Assembly: GCF_001625215.2 (NCBI RefSeq)
Contig: NC_030383.2
Coordinates: 60,316,949-60,380,948, forward strand
Origin: Daucus carota subsp. sativus
Lineage: Eukaryota; Streptophyta; Magnoliopsida; Apiales; Apiaceae
DNA length: 64,000 nt
Reading direction: 5' to 3'
A model generated the notes under the pieces. That model was not told the DNA's origin. It did no database searches and saw only the letters and a program-made list of their open reading frames with translations. Positions 38,602 through 50,010 of the stretch are shown piece after piece (position 1 is the stretch's first letter; each line of letters begins with the position of its first letter). The position numbers were made by a program, and so were the translations under genes.

Positions 38602-41600
38602 ATGGAAAATGGACATACTGGACGAATCACTGCAAATATGGTTCTTAATGCTATACGTCGCTTGGAACAACAGGTTATTCTAATTCAACTCATATATGAA
38701 TGCTAATTTCATTTTTCATGTATGATGAAGGCTTACTACCCTTTTTTTTTTTGAAAAGCTACATTTGTGTGTGAGTATAGAGTTTAGTATTAACAATGGC
38801 TTGATTAAAATATGTTAGTACAAGTTAAAATTTTGAATTATATTTTAAAATCAGTTGATTGTTTGGATCTGGATTCAATTTTTAATGTGATTTGAGTTAC
38901 TTGATTTTATAATCTTGGGTCTAGTTTGATCTAAATCTTTTTCTTATAAACGATTTGGTTAAAAACTGTGGATTGTCGTTATTATGTGTGTGTGTATGAA
39001 GAATTGATGTGCAACATATTATTATTATGTTAGAATTAAGTACTCAATTCGAATTTTTCCTCATCAAAAATGAGGATTTTTTTATTCGTCAATTTGTGTA
39101 ATTCACAACAACTTTTATTTTTGAAATAATATATTCACATAATATGTGAAAAAGATACAAGAAATGAAATGTAAATGTTAGCCCAATATTGAAAATCGAA
39201 ATTAGTATTTTGATCCAAAATACAACAAATTTTTGACGAAACTATTATTCTAAAAATAATTTTAGTGAGAATATATGATGATAATTAAAAACGATTTTTC
39301 ATGGACCGAGGTCAAAAATATATGACTCTCCAAAAGTCAAAATAATTTTAATATTAACTTTAAAGACTACAAGTGATCACCTGATTAGTTTCTTATCACC
39401 TAGCATAACATTATATGTGTTTTTGTGTGTATGTGCTTGCAAGAGATGTTGATAGGAATCATACATGTTATCTTTTAGTTTCATTAAATATATGTGTTTG
39501 TGGGATGCGATTATTTATCATATCTAACAAATGGACAATTAAAAATATGTAGCATAACGCATTGCGCGTGATCTGTATACGATGTGTATATAATTAAATG
39601 TTATAAAAATAACGATACATTTGTTTCCTTCTATTTCAATTATTATATTCGATTCACTTTTGATCATTTATTATATTTAAGCTTTTTAATATCAATACCA
39701 TGGCTAACTGGGTGACATGATCTTTAAATGATGTCGCACATGAAATCATATATCTAGTTAAATTAAGTAAATTAACTATTAAGAAGATCCTAGAATATGT
39801 GTTCTAGTTCAATTTCGAGAATGTGATTTTTTTATAACGGTATGACTTAGATTTCAATGACAAATAGTATCTATATAAGTATAATTTCTTTCTAAAGTAA
39901 TGCCATCAAAGTATATAACATATTCATTCTTTTTGGTACATGTTTGTAGGGTTTGGTTGACCGCAATCTCCGTGGTTACTATGAATTCAGGCAAGATGAC
40001 CCCCGCTTCATTGAAACCTTAATTCAGGCATTTCTGGATGAAGTTGCGAGTACTTTTCATAGCATGTTTATGACATTGTACGTATTAGTTTGTGGATAAG
40101 AATGTGATTATTACTATTGTTTTATTTTAGTGTGGTTGATACTATTTATGTTTGTCATTTATTTATCAAAATGGTTTTGGATGACTTTTCTTTTATAATT
40201 GGAATGGTTTTAGGAATGCGGATGTTGTGAATTTTAGAGGATTGAGCGACCTCTGCATAAAAGTAAAAGGAGTTGTTGATTGGTAATGTAACTTTTACAT
40301 TATTATTTACCTTTTTTCATTGATTGGACTTTATATGTATTAAAAAGTTAAAACATATTGAAATCACATCCATTTAACTAGGTTCATATGTATATATATA
40401 GACAAATGGGAACTAAACTTAAAATGATTAATAATCAAGGTAAATCATTCAAATTTTATATAAAAATTATTATTTTATTATACCTGCACGTGCACGCGCA
40501 CACATATACAAAATTTCAATTTTTAGTGTTATTTATTTGTTTTAGTTCGTGCAGGTTTTAAAATCTTAGTAAGACTTATTTTATGTTGAAGTACCAATTA
40601 TAATCTAGTACTTGAAGTCTTATATGGGTTTTCCTTGTATAATATGTCAAATATAAATTCCACATATATGTTCCATTCACAAACTTATATAGTGTTCAAG
40701 CAGTCACATATAATCGATACTTATATATATAGTAAAATCCTGTTATTAACAAACAATTAAATGAATTACAGTAGTTTACGAGTGGTAGATGATATTTGAA
40801 ATAAATCATTTACCTAAATATTGATAAAAAAAAAGTCAAAGTTGTTTTTTTTCCCAAAAATTATATCTTTCTTATGATTTGCATGCAACCCTATTGTGAT
40901 TTTAATACTTGACTTATATGTGAGATTAATGTTTGAATATTACAGCTTTGGTGCTACTCGGATGAGGAGAGCGTGCACCAACCTATTTCATGCATCAGAG
41001 AATGCATCTAAACCGACGTGAGTATACTTAATACTATATACAAACATATAAATAGTGAGAAATGGAATTGTAGATCAGATATGATATGCACTAATTAATC
41101 ACTTTTAACTAATGATTTTTTGCTATGTTATCGATATTTTTTTTAACCAGGTGTGTGCAAGCATTCATAAGATTAGTGAGCGAATTTGTTGTGTTACGCT
41201 CACGTTTGGAGTTTGTTTTATCGGTATGTCTCTTCTTAAAAATAATTAGGTTTAATACGGTAAAAATTATACTTTCACTTACTTCAAACAAAGCATGTCA
41301 TGGTATTATGTATGATATCTTATATGAGAAGACACTTATTATCTATTTAAAAATTAGTTTCTCAAAAATTTATTCTATTGTTATTATGATGTTTTCTCCT
41401 CACAAGTTTTTGCCCCTGCGCGGCCTGCCCTTAACACAGCGCTCACGAAATGCCCACAAGCGTCCATGTAGCGCCTCCGAGTCTAAGAACAGTCAGCCTT
41501 CCCTAACACAACCACGTGTGTGCAAGTGTGTTTGATTACCAAGCAAATGTAAACACACAACAACAATTTACAGGCAAACTAGCTCAACCTTTTATTGCCC

Positions 41601-44600
41601 CAACAATTTAAGGATACAACCCAAATATATGCTTACAGACTTGCCTACTGCCTAGCATACAAAATATTACAAGTGCAGATCCGTTTGAACTTGTAACTCT
41701 ATCTAATATACACCAAGTACTATCATACACAATATTTAGAATGCCTATCTAAATATTAAAATGCACTCCAGGCGCCCCCAAGGCGTTTCCCGCGCGCCCC
41801 AAGGCTCCAGCGCCCATGTAGAGCAGTTGTGGCAGTTACCAGCGGTTATAAGCAGTTCCAAGCAGTTTCTTTGCCCCACTCAGCCTTCTTTTTAGCCACC
41901 CAACTCAGCCCACATTAACCCACCATTTTGGGCCTTCAAGTCCATCTGATTTAGCCCACAAACACTTCACAAGAGTGTCCAGGCGCCCATAGGACGCAGC
42001 CCGAGCGCCTATGCACGCGCAACTACAATTTTGGCCCAAGTGCCTCCCTCACTTGGCCTGAGCAACCTGTCCAAATACTAAGCCCAAGACTCCATATCTT
42101 TAGCACTTAGCTTCCCACGAATTTACCCCAAACATCCATCAGCCCGGGTTGACTCCACCCTTCAGGCGCCGTCGCCCACCAGCGCCCTACCTTCGCCTGG
42201 TCGCTGCCTAGCTCAGCGACCGCCCTTGGGATCACCTAGACGCCCAAGTCCAAAATCCAATAAAACCACACAAGGGTGTTACAAACCCTCCCACCACCGA
42301 GAGTTTGATGTCCTCATCAAAACCAAAACCATCTTGAGAAATCCGTCTCCCAAATGTAGCAAACCAACGCCCCAACCCCGAGGCTATAAGTCCATCTGCT
42401 GCCTTGCTACCCAATAAACTCTGCTACCATAAGCTCAGCTAACCTTGTAAAGTTTCCAACTTTTATTTTCTCATCCAAGTCACCAATGCCTCACTGATGA
42501 CAAAGTGCAGGCGCCTAGCCACCTATACTACCCCTCAAAATAAACTAAGCACCAGCTGTGTCCCCAACCCTTGGAGACGTTGACTTGGATCCAACCAGAA
42601 AACCATCATGCACACTATCAAGCTCAAGTGACTCGCCCACCCCAGGCTTAATCCCACAGATTATGTCGCCCACAAGAACCTGAACAGCTCCACACTTAGT
42701 TATTTTCTGTTTACCCTTGTCAACCTTATTAGGAACAGCCTTCACAAAACATGGACAGCCCGTGTCCCAAATCATAACACCACCAAGGTGCATCATGACA
42801 GCAGTATTGGTCTTTACCATAAAATCAATACCAAGAATGCAGTCAAAATCATCTAAGACAACAACATGAAAGTTGAACATACCTTTCCAATCCCCAATTG
42901 TCAAGTCCACACTTGAACAGCCCCGAATCCTTTGCAACTCAGAATTAGCCGTCTTAATCTGATTTGTACTCGGCGCCAAACTCAACCCCAGCTCATTTGC
43001 ACAGTCTGTCGAAATGAAGCTATTTGTGGCACCCGTGTCCACTAAAGCCATCACAGCCACCCCATTCACTAATGCCTTGACATACATTAGTCCATCCCCC
43101 TCCACGGATTTTTCGGTCCTTAGCACTACCAAATGCAAGATGTTAGCCTTCACCATAGGCCCCTCGCTTTCCCCATCATTTTCCTCATTCTGCTCCTCCA
43201 CACGTAGAGCATTCATTTTTTCTTTCCTTGGGCAGTTCCTAGCATAATGTGGTCCATCACATATGAAACAACCCTTGTCGCCCTCCCTTGGAGCGTATTT
43301 CTCATCCTTGGCGTCCCCATCGCCATTTCCCTTGTCCTTCTACTTGAACCTGCCCTCATCCTTGTGATTCTTGCCACTGTTTTTACCCCTTTCAACATCA
43401 CCCGAACCAGCCTGCTTGTAGTCCACCAAACTATCATCAGCGGCGACAGCAGATGGCAAGTCCTTCACAGCCTTCCTCCTCAATTCTGCCTGCACCCAAG
43501 GCTTTAGACCGGCCAAGAAATTGAACAACTTGTCCTCATTCGACATGTTCTTTATATCCAACAAAGAACTGAATTCCTTCACATAATCTCGAACAGATCC
43601 CGTTTGTTTGAGATTCCTTAAACTTTCCCTAGCAAGCCAAGAAGCATTAAGTGGCAGAAATTGCTCCTTAAGTTCCTTCTTCAATGCCTCAAAAGTGGTT
43701 ATCACCGGCCTGTCCACACTCGCATCACCGTCCGTACGAGTCCGCCACCACAATTTTGCATCGCCAACCAAATACATACTCGTGATTGAAACTTGCTCCT
43801 TCTCATCAATATGGGCACTCCTGAAATACTGCTCCATGTCCCACAAAAAGTTCTCCAGATCCTTTGCAACCCGTGCACCACTATAGGACTTCGGTTCTGG
43901 AATTTTCACCTCAGAGTGCCCCTGCCTAGCACTGCTAAACATGTTGCTTGCCACAACCCCCTTCATGATGGTAAGTTCGTCTCCCAACTTCTTCACTTGA
44001 TCCTTCAAGCCATCAGAAGAAGCAGCAACCGTAGCAAAGAGATCAGCAAACTTATTTTCATTTGAAGCTGAGACACCCGCAACCATTTCCTTAAACTCAG
44101 CAAGTTCATTCCGTAAAAATAACAGAATAAGTTCATTCCGTATAATATCATGAAATAAATTTATATTATTTTCTTAAAATGAAGCATTTTATGTAAGAAT
44201 AAATAACAGAATATCTCCAAGCCTCTAGCTCTTTTAGTTTTTCTAGAGTGTTAGAATTATTGATCATTTTTACAATGAAATGCGATATACCTTTTTTCTT
44301 TAGTACTCTATTGATGAAAAGATAGTAATATTATCTCACATATATACGCGACATTGATGAATAAGTGTGTGTATATTTTTAAAAAGCGCCTCTCCTAGCC
44401 ATTTGAATTTCTTGTATGAGTATGTGAGGTAGATTACTGGGCTCTGACTTGAAATGTTACCAAATTTCAAAATGAAATTTTAACTTAAGAAATAAATAAA
44501 AATATAAATGCTTTTATGTTAATTTATTTTCAAAGTTATCGTCTATTTTAATCATCATCCTGATTTTGAAAGGATTTATTTTTTTATTCGATTAAAGCGA

Positions 44601-44683
44601 GTAACGACCAATGCACCTCTCTTCTAATATTATTCTATGATTTAATTGATATGCAGCTAGAGCGGGCGTTGCTTGCAGGTTAG
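38602..44683 (+). CDS. pseudo-histidine phosphotransfer protein (AHP6-like, phospho-His replaced), 146 aa
   Basis: Six exons: 38602-38673, 39950-40077, 40214-40282, 40946-41017, 41151-41223 and 44657-44683; 441 bases, all GT-AG with closed phases, 146 residues (family about 150). Alignment to plant AHPs is read from GLVDRNLRGYYEFRQDDPRF (the LD..F..LQ.LQD..P segment), RMRRACTNLFHASE (family R.K.AC..FR) and the tail LERALLAG. At the phosphorylation motif H-Q-L-K-G-S-S-S-S-I-G-A this protein has IKVKGVVDCFGA (82-93), so the phospho-accepting His is Ile82. True AHPs relay phosphate from cytokinin receptors to response regulators; AHP6-type pseudo-HPts block the relay. An inhibitory role is inferred. 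The last intron is 3.4 kb because it contains a retrotransposon relic; the last exon has only eight codons plus stop. Confidence 0.82.
41405..44140 (-). mobile_element. Ty3-type LTR retrotransposon relic (gag, zinc knuckle, protease, 3' LTR) in the phosphotransfer gene's last intron
   Basis: GC-richer than its surroundings and read on the minus strand: gag, zinc knuckle and protease, then a purine tract (42284-42299, GGTGGTGGGAGGGTT) directly before TGTAACACCC, the probable start of the 3' LTR, running left through 42283 to about 41530 or 41405 (end not resolved). No reverse transcriptase, RNase H or integrase lies between protease and purine tract. No 5' LTR or primer site is seen at the right; sequence becomes host-like near 44140, beside a duplicated AAGTTCATTCCGTA (44102, 44128). 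It is a truncated, non-autonomous element. Confidence 0.82.
42545..44086 (-). pseudogene. retrotransposon gag-zinc knuckle-protease ORF with one in-frame stop
   Basis: One frame runs from ATG at 44086 (MVAGVSASNENKF) to a stop at 42545, interrupted only by TAG at 43340-43342. Before the stop: coiled N-terminus and a Retrotrans_gag domain (LENFLWDMEQYF, YLVGDAKLWW, LRNLKQTGSVRDYV). After it: a CCHC zinc knuckle CFICDGPHYARNC and a retropepsin-like protease with LVDTGATNSFIS and ILGIDFM. The host gene is on the other strand. The frame may originally have begun further right (RNELAEFKE precedes the ATG). The absence of other lesions in over 1.5 kb suggests recent loss or stop-codon readthrough. 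Confidence 0.85.
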
Positions 44684-45540
44684 CTAACAATAATCAAGAG
44701 GGCTCAGAGGATTTTGTTGTTTAAACATCGTGGTTAGTTTAAAAATTTTAAGGGTTGCAATAATATATGTAAGCAAGTAATATTCGCTTTACCATTACCT
44801 GGGTTGGGATTAAATTTCTGTGTAATGATTTTAAAATATTATTTCATCGTTTCATGCATGTTATAAAATATTGATGATGGCCATGAATATGAAATTAAAG
44901 TTTGAATGTTAATTATTTAATATCTCATTCATAGTTATACATGACGATACTTATTATTGAAAAAATTAAATATAGTTCTTGATGCTTTCTCCTCATAATA
45001 ATTTTGATTTACTTTCAAAAATAAAAATTATTTTAAATTGTGCTTTTAATATGTTTGTTTGAATAGAACTCCTCTAGGTAATTTTAAATATATCATATGG
45101 TCGTGTAAGAAATTTATTATATTTTTTTAAACTAAAGGTTTCATATGTCAGAATAAACAACATGATTTCTCCAAGCCTATAGCTATTCGAGCTTTTTTAA
45201 TGTGTGTAAAATTATTGGTCACTTTTGCAATGAGATGCAATAAACCTTTTTTCACATAGTTCTTTAAAAAATAGAAGATACTAATAAGATGTCATGTAAG
45301 TTGGTATGTGTATATATATTTGTAAAGGTTTTTAGATTTCTTGTACGAGGTGATTCGGATTTTCGGTCTTCTGACATGAAACGTCACAAATTTTTCAAAA
45401 TGAAATGTGATGAAAGAAAAAATAAAAATACATATGTTATAAAGTTATGTTCTTTTGTAAGTTATCATCCAACTTATTATCTTGATTTTGAAAACATGAA
45501 TGTATCCGACTGAAGCGAAAAGGGAATTGATCAATTGATA
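44684..45540. repeat. 3' flank with a diverged duplicate of the last intron
   Basis: 45060-45530 is a diverged copy of 44150-44640, the right part of the phosphotransfer gene's last intron: both contain TCTCCAAGCCT, CTAGCT/ATAGCT, ATTATTG.TCA.TTTT.CAATGA, AAACCTTTTTTC-type text, TTTCTTGTA, and CTTGATTTTGAAA before GAAGCGA. The duplicate lies beyond the last exon and has no clear exon of its own. Confidence 0.65.
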
Positions 45541-45554
45541 CACCCGAGCACTGT

Positions 45555-45660
45555 CGGATGGGTAGCCCATGTGGTTAAGATGTTATCCTCTGTGGTCTCG
45601 TCGTCTCAGGTCTTAGGTTTGACCCTAACTCATCCTGAGAATTTATTAGAACAAATATCG
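45555..45660 (+). mobile_element. possible tRNA-derived SINE head
   Basis: Pol III promoter-like boxes: box A TAGCCCATGTGG (45563-45574) and box B GGTTTGACCC (45616-45625), 41 bases apart. Together they resemble a tRNA-related SINE head. The 3' end and target duplication were not found. Confidence 0.45.
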
Positions 45661-46419
45661 AGAAAATCAAAAGAGATCCGATAATTTTGGTGTTTAAATG
45701 ATTAGACTCAAAACTGGGTTGTAATAAAATTTATATGAGAATTTGACAAGGTTTAGTGCAATACTCAGACTCGCGACTCAGTTATGCAACTTCGAAACAG
45801 ACGACTCAAATTAACTATCCCAACCACTCATTCTTCAAACAAACTCTTCGACTACAACTCAATCAAAAAGAAGAACAAGACTCGGACTTGCGATTGGACT
45901 CGGAGAAAACACACAAGAAATCAACCACTCTCGATGTCACAGCAAAACACAGCAAACAAATCTCAAGAAATCGAAGCAAAATCCAGCATAATCAAATGTA
46001 AACTCATCTACTCGGAGTTGACTCAGTGCAAATCACAAACAAAAGAAAGAAAAGACGCAACCAGATGAGGAGTTTAGGCGGGACTTGGCGGCGGCGCGTG
46101 AGAATAGGGAGAGGTCGGAGAGTTCGTCGGTGAGGGAGATGGGCGGGAAAATGATAGTGTGGGTTGAAGAGAAGAGATGGGTTGAAGAAAGATTAATTGA
46201 TTTTAGGAGAGAGAGAAAATGAGGTGAGATGAGAGAGGAGGAAAGATAAGTAATAAAAAAATGAAAAGATGAATTAGAGAAAGTAGTATTTTTGAAAATA
46301 AGATTGAAAGAATAGTATATTTGAAAGATTTTTGAGAGGGTAGTATATTTGTAAATAAGATCCAAAAAGTAAGTATACATGACAAATTCCCTATTTATAC
46401 ATACCATAAAAATAAGCTA
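45661..46419. other. intergenic; GC-rich island near 46060-46160
   Basis: Mostly AT-rich. 46060-46160 is unusually GC-rich and reads open as EEFRRDLAAARENRER then SESSSVREMGG on the plus strand, which looks like a stray gene fragment, but no start, splice site or family could be assigned. Confidence 0.4.
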
Positions 46420-46734
46420 CTCCCTCCGTCGTCCCAGTCATTTGTATACAAATGGCTGGGACACGGAGACCAAGAAAGTGAGTAATAAATGAATAAAGTT
46501 GGATGAAAAGTGGGTATAATGCTGGGATCCATTTATATATAATAATAGATTTGAGATAATGGAGGAAAATAGTGGATGTAATAGTGTTTTTATTATTATA
46601 GAATGAAGATAGTGGAAGAAAGTAGTTGGTGTAATAATGTTTAATATCATAAAAATTTACTATTTTTGGAATGTATACAATTGGTACGACGTCCCAAAAA
46701 GAAAACTATATACAATTTATTGGGACGGAGGGAG
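46420..46734. mobile_element. Stowaway MITE, intact
   Basis: Ends CTCCCTCCGTCGTCCCA and TGGGACGGAGGGAG, flanked by TA (46418-46419, 46735-46736). Used as the reference for the interrupted element at 20.8-21.9 kb. Confidence 0.9.
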
Positions 46735-46968
46735 TATGACTTATTAGTCATAAGTTTGATTTATAAAATCTTTATAAATAACCATTATACATATCATGAA
46801 AGACACAAGATGGACCCAAAAACTGAACTTAAAATCCAGGCCGAACACCCCAAAGATTTTTTGATATAAGAACGAAAAGCGGAAAATTTAACTTATTTCG
46901 ATCTTGAACTACTTCTCCTGTACAATGGTCACGCCATACTTTCCTCTGAGCTACAATCGATGATACAT

Positions 46969-47903
46969 CAGGGACGAAGCCAGCAAACGTCTGTAAGGGG
47001 GGCCAAAAAAAATTTTCTTCGATACAATAAAAATTTTCATCAGCACTGTAAAATATTCATTATAAAATAAATACAAAAATACTAGTAAAAAAATTATAGT
47101 AGAGCTTTGCGTTCTTTTAAATCAGGAAATCAAATTTATAATAGTGTCAACAAAAATATTTAGCTATTTCTCTTTAAATATATTTAAGTATAAATGGTCA
47201 GAAAACTCATCATAATAACTCTAAGTTATAGTAATCTTTAATTAGCAAGTAACACACATTATATGAAATTGTATTTTGACAATATCTCAAAAACTAAATA
47301 TTATTTTTATTATACTTACTCCTTTTCAAAAAAAAATGTTTATTATAGTTAAAAAAAATATTATACTTATTTAGAAGACGACAAGTTATAATTTAAATAA
47401 GTAAAAATATTATCTGGATGATGAATTTAAATTGAAGATGAGTATATCAATATTAATATTAAATAATAAATTTATAATGCACGAGGACTAACTATTCTAT
47501 GAAAATGAAGAAGTGAAGTGAGGTATAAGTTTTTTGGATAAGACCTCCACCAAAGATTCTTATTTTTAAAGAAGAACCATATTGACATTTATATTTATCA
47601 CATATCACATTTTACGATCTTTCCTTTTAAATTTCCTTTTAAATTAGTATAATTGTATATATATCCATATTTTTGTTTATTTTTATTTTTAAATTTGGTC
47701 TAATACAATAAATTAGAAAAATCTAAGAATTAAAACTTTATTTTGAAGCGAACAAATATTTTTTGAGGGGGGCCAAATTTTTATATTTATATAAATATAT
47801 AGATAAAATACAATTTTTTTCAAAATTATATAATAAAAATTACAATATTATGGAAATCCTAGGGGGCCATGGCCCCTTCTGACCCCTGTGTAGCTTCGTC
47901 CTG
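46969..47903. mobile_element. hAT-like non-autonomous element in the galactinol synthase 3' UTR
   Basis: Inverted ends CAGGGACGAAGC (46969-46980) and GCTTCGTCCTG (47893-47903). Direct repeats TGATACAT flank it (46961-46968 and 47904-47911); the match extends to TGATACATCA if the first CA of the element is counted as host. An 8-bp duplication and CAGGG ends fit the hAT superfamily. GGGGGGCC-type subterminal words occur at both sides; the interior is AT-rich without an ORF. The right edge is 26 bases from the galactinol synthase stop codon, including the duplication. Confidence 0.85.
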
Positions 47904-47929
47904 TGATACATCATACATTGTTACAAACA

Positions 47930-49904
47930 CTATGCTGCCGGGGGTGCCATGAGATAATTAGCGGCTCTTTTTGGCTGCGCCGCAGGTGCTCCGAGCACTG
48001 CAGCAGACCCTGAAAGAGCAACAGCCAGAATATTCACCGGGTCTGCATTTGCGACCGCCGCTTTCTTGTTGTAGTCTAGTGATTCATCATTGTAGATTTC
48101 CCACCATCTGTTGACCAGCATTTTGATATCTTCCCTTTCCATATGTTCTTCTTTGCCGGTATACCTCCACGGTTTAGACCCCTGCATATTCCTCGTCACT
48201 TAGTTTGAGGTTATATATCAAAATAGACAATATTAGAAAAAGCTTAAATTCGATAGAGACATCTCGATCAGGTGGTATCTCTTTGTCACGAACTGATCTA
48301 GTAAGAAGTCCAATTTTTTTTTAACATTTTCTCATCACTAAATTTTATAAAGTTATTAAAAATTATCAAAAAATTTGAGATATTCAAATATTATGAAAAA
48401 AAGACCTTGTCAGGACTGATCTAGCAAAGCAAGGAACTAAAATATTTTTAACACGTTATCATTCTAAATTTTGTAAATTTTTTAAAATATTTTAAAAATT
48501 TTAAAATATATAAATATCATCTGAAAATTTACTTGATGCTCCCAGAATCCCATACTAGATCCGCTCCCCCGTTAAATGTAATTTTTTTAGAAATTTCAGA
48601 AACAGAAGATATGCGAAAAGTTACATACCGCCGCACAATAGTGCACAACTTTCACTTTATCAAGTTCCACATTCTCCGGATGCCGCCACAACATCGCAAG
48701 AACAAGATTATAAATTAGCGGAATCGGCTTGTACACATCCCTAAAGAACATATTCAAAAAATCCTGCCAATAACAATAAAATCCATAATCAACAACTTAG
48801 TCCAATACAGATGTTTTCGGAGCTTTTAATTAATCAAATATTATTACCTGTTCGGCAAAAGGCGTAGGAGGAGTGATCTTGAGAGTTTCAAGAAGTCGTT
48901 CGTAAGTGGAATAATTTGGTTCGAACACGAACATCCCAGCATTGAAATAAAGCTGCGGTGGCTGCCCTAGCTCTGCCACGGGCCACTTAATCTTTTCCGG
49001 GCTTTGTTGACAGTACCCAAGCTTGTATTGAGGTGTGTGGCTCCATGTTTTCTCGCAGAAGCAGTCCATCACGCCGTAGAGGTAGCCGTCCGGGAGGTCA
49101 AACAGATGGTCAATGTTGTCGAAAACTTGAATATCTCCGTCCAAATATATCATCTTACTGTACTCCAAAAACTGTTGCAATAAACCAACGATTAAGTATG
49201 GAGTAAATTTTGAATAAACTTTTCATAATTTTCTATAAATTTGTGAAAACAGTGCTATATATTTGAAATTTGAATAATAAAAAATATGAACTCCTTCCAT
49301 CCTAAATATTATATTTTATTTTTGGTCAAAATTGAGCAAATATTACATATAAGGTCAAATATTACATATAAAATATAAATAAAAATACTAAAATAGTGGT
49401 AAAATTGTCCCACCAGAAAGTATATTTTATCTATTTTAATATATATTTTTCAAACTTTATAAATTATAAAAAAAATAATAAATAAATGATTTGACTCCAA
49501 AAAGTCAAAAAGCCAAATACGACAAAAATATATAAATTTCATAAGACTCCTGTCTTGTGATACTAAGAATGATGACTAACCTGCCAAATACGTAACTTGG
49601 AGTAGTTGATGACATAATAGGCCATGGCAAACTGAGTTTGATTATCCGGCGGATAAATAGGTTCGATTTCTCTAACAATACAACCTTGCTCCGCCAGCAC
49701 ACGACGATGTTCTTGCGGCACATCAGGCAGAACCGCCACCACAAGTGGATACGCCGCCTTGACTTGACGTAAACCCTTGGCCAACCCTACAACACCTTTC
49801 ACATAGTCGCCATTTCCGGCCAAAAACGTGACGTAAGCCCTATCATGTCGAAACAAGGGCTTCGCCAAAAATGGCCCATTTGGGTTATCAAGTTTCGGAG
49901 CCAT
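47930..49904 (-). CDS. GolS: galactinol synthase (GT8 family), 344 aa
   Basis: Four exons on the minus strand: 49581-49904, 48848-49171, 48629-48763 and 47930-48181; 1035 bases, 344 residues, all phase 0. It transfers galactose from UDP-galactose to myo-inositol, giving galactinol, the first committed step to raffinose-family sugars; cytosolic and usually stress- or seed-induced. Seen: RAYVTFLAGNGDYVKGVVGL near the start, the metal/UDP-binding DxD in IYLDGDIQVFD (D119, D121), FNAGMFVFEP, VVHYCAAGSKPWRYTG, and the C-terminal hydrophobic pentapeptide, here APPAA instead of the usual APSAA. ATG 49904 is used; an upstream TTG frame is not needed. TATA box at 50001-50010. A hAT-like element follows the stop codon. 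Intron 1 contains a Stowaway-like fragment (CTCCTTCCATCC at 49291). Confidence 0.96.
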
Positions 49905-50000
49905 CCTAAAATTATCAAATACGTGGGAGTTCAAGAGAAGAGTGTTTGCTTGAGGCTAGTAATTTTCTTGATATTGTGTGGTGAAGGATGCATAAGCTTA

Positions 50001-50010
50001 ATTTATATAG
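50001..50010 (-). promoter_or_regulatory. TATA box of galactinol synthase
   Basis: CTATATAAAT on the minus strand, about 100 bases before the ATG. Confidence 0.7.

Noticed and set aside
42226-43886. Plus-strand ORFs opposite the retrotransposon
   Set aside because: They are shadows of the minus-strand gag/protease frame and LTR; no domain is recognised in them.
45756-46068. Overlapping 81- and 94-codon plus-strand ORFs
   Set aside because: Gln/Asn/Thr/Lys-rich translation of simple AC-rich sequence, two frames equally open, no splice or promoter signs.
46033-46650. Minus-strand ORFs of 60-124 codons
   Set aside because: Ser/Phe/Leu/Ile-rich readings of AT/GA-rich DNA and of the Stowaway element; no motif.
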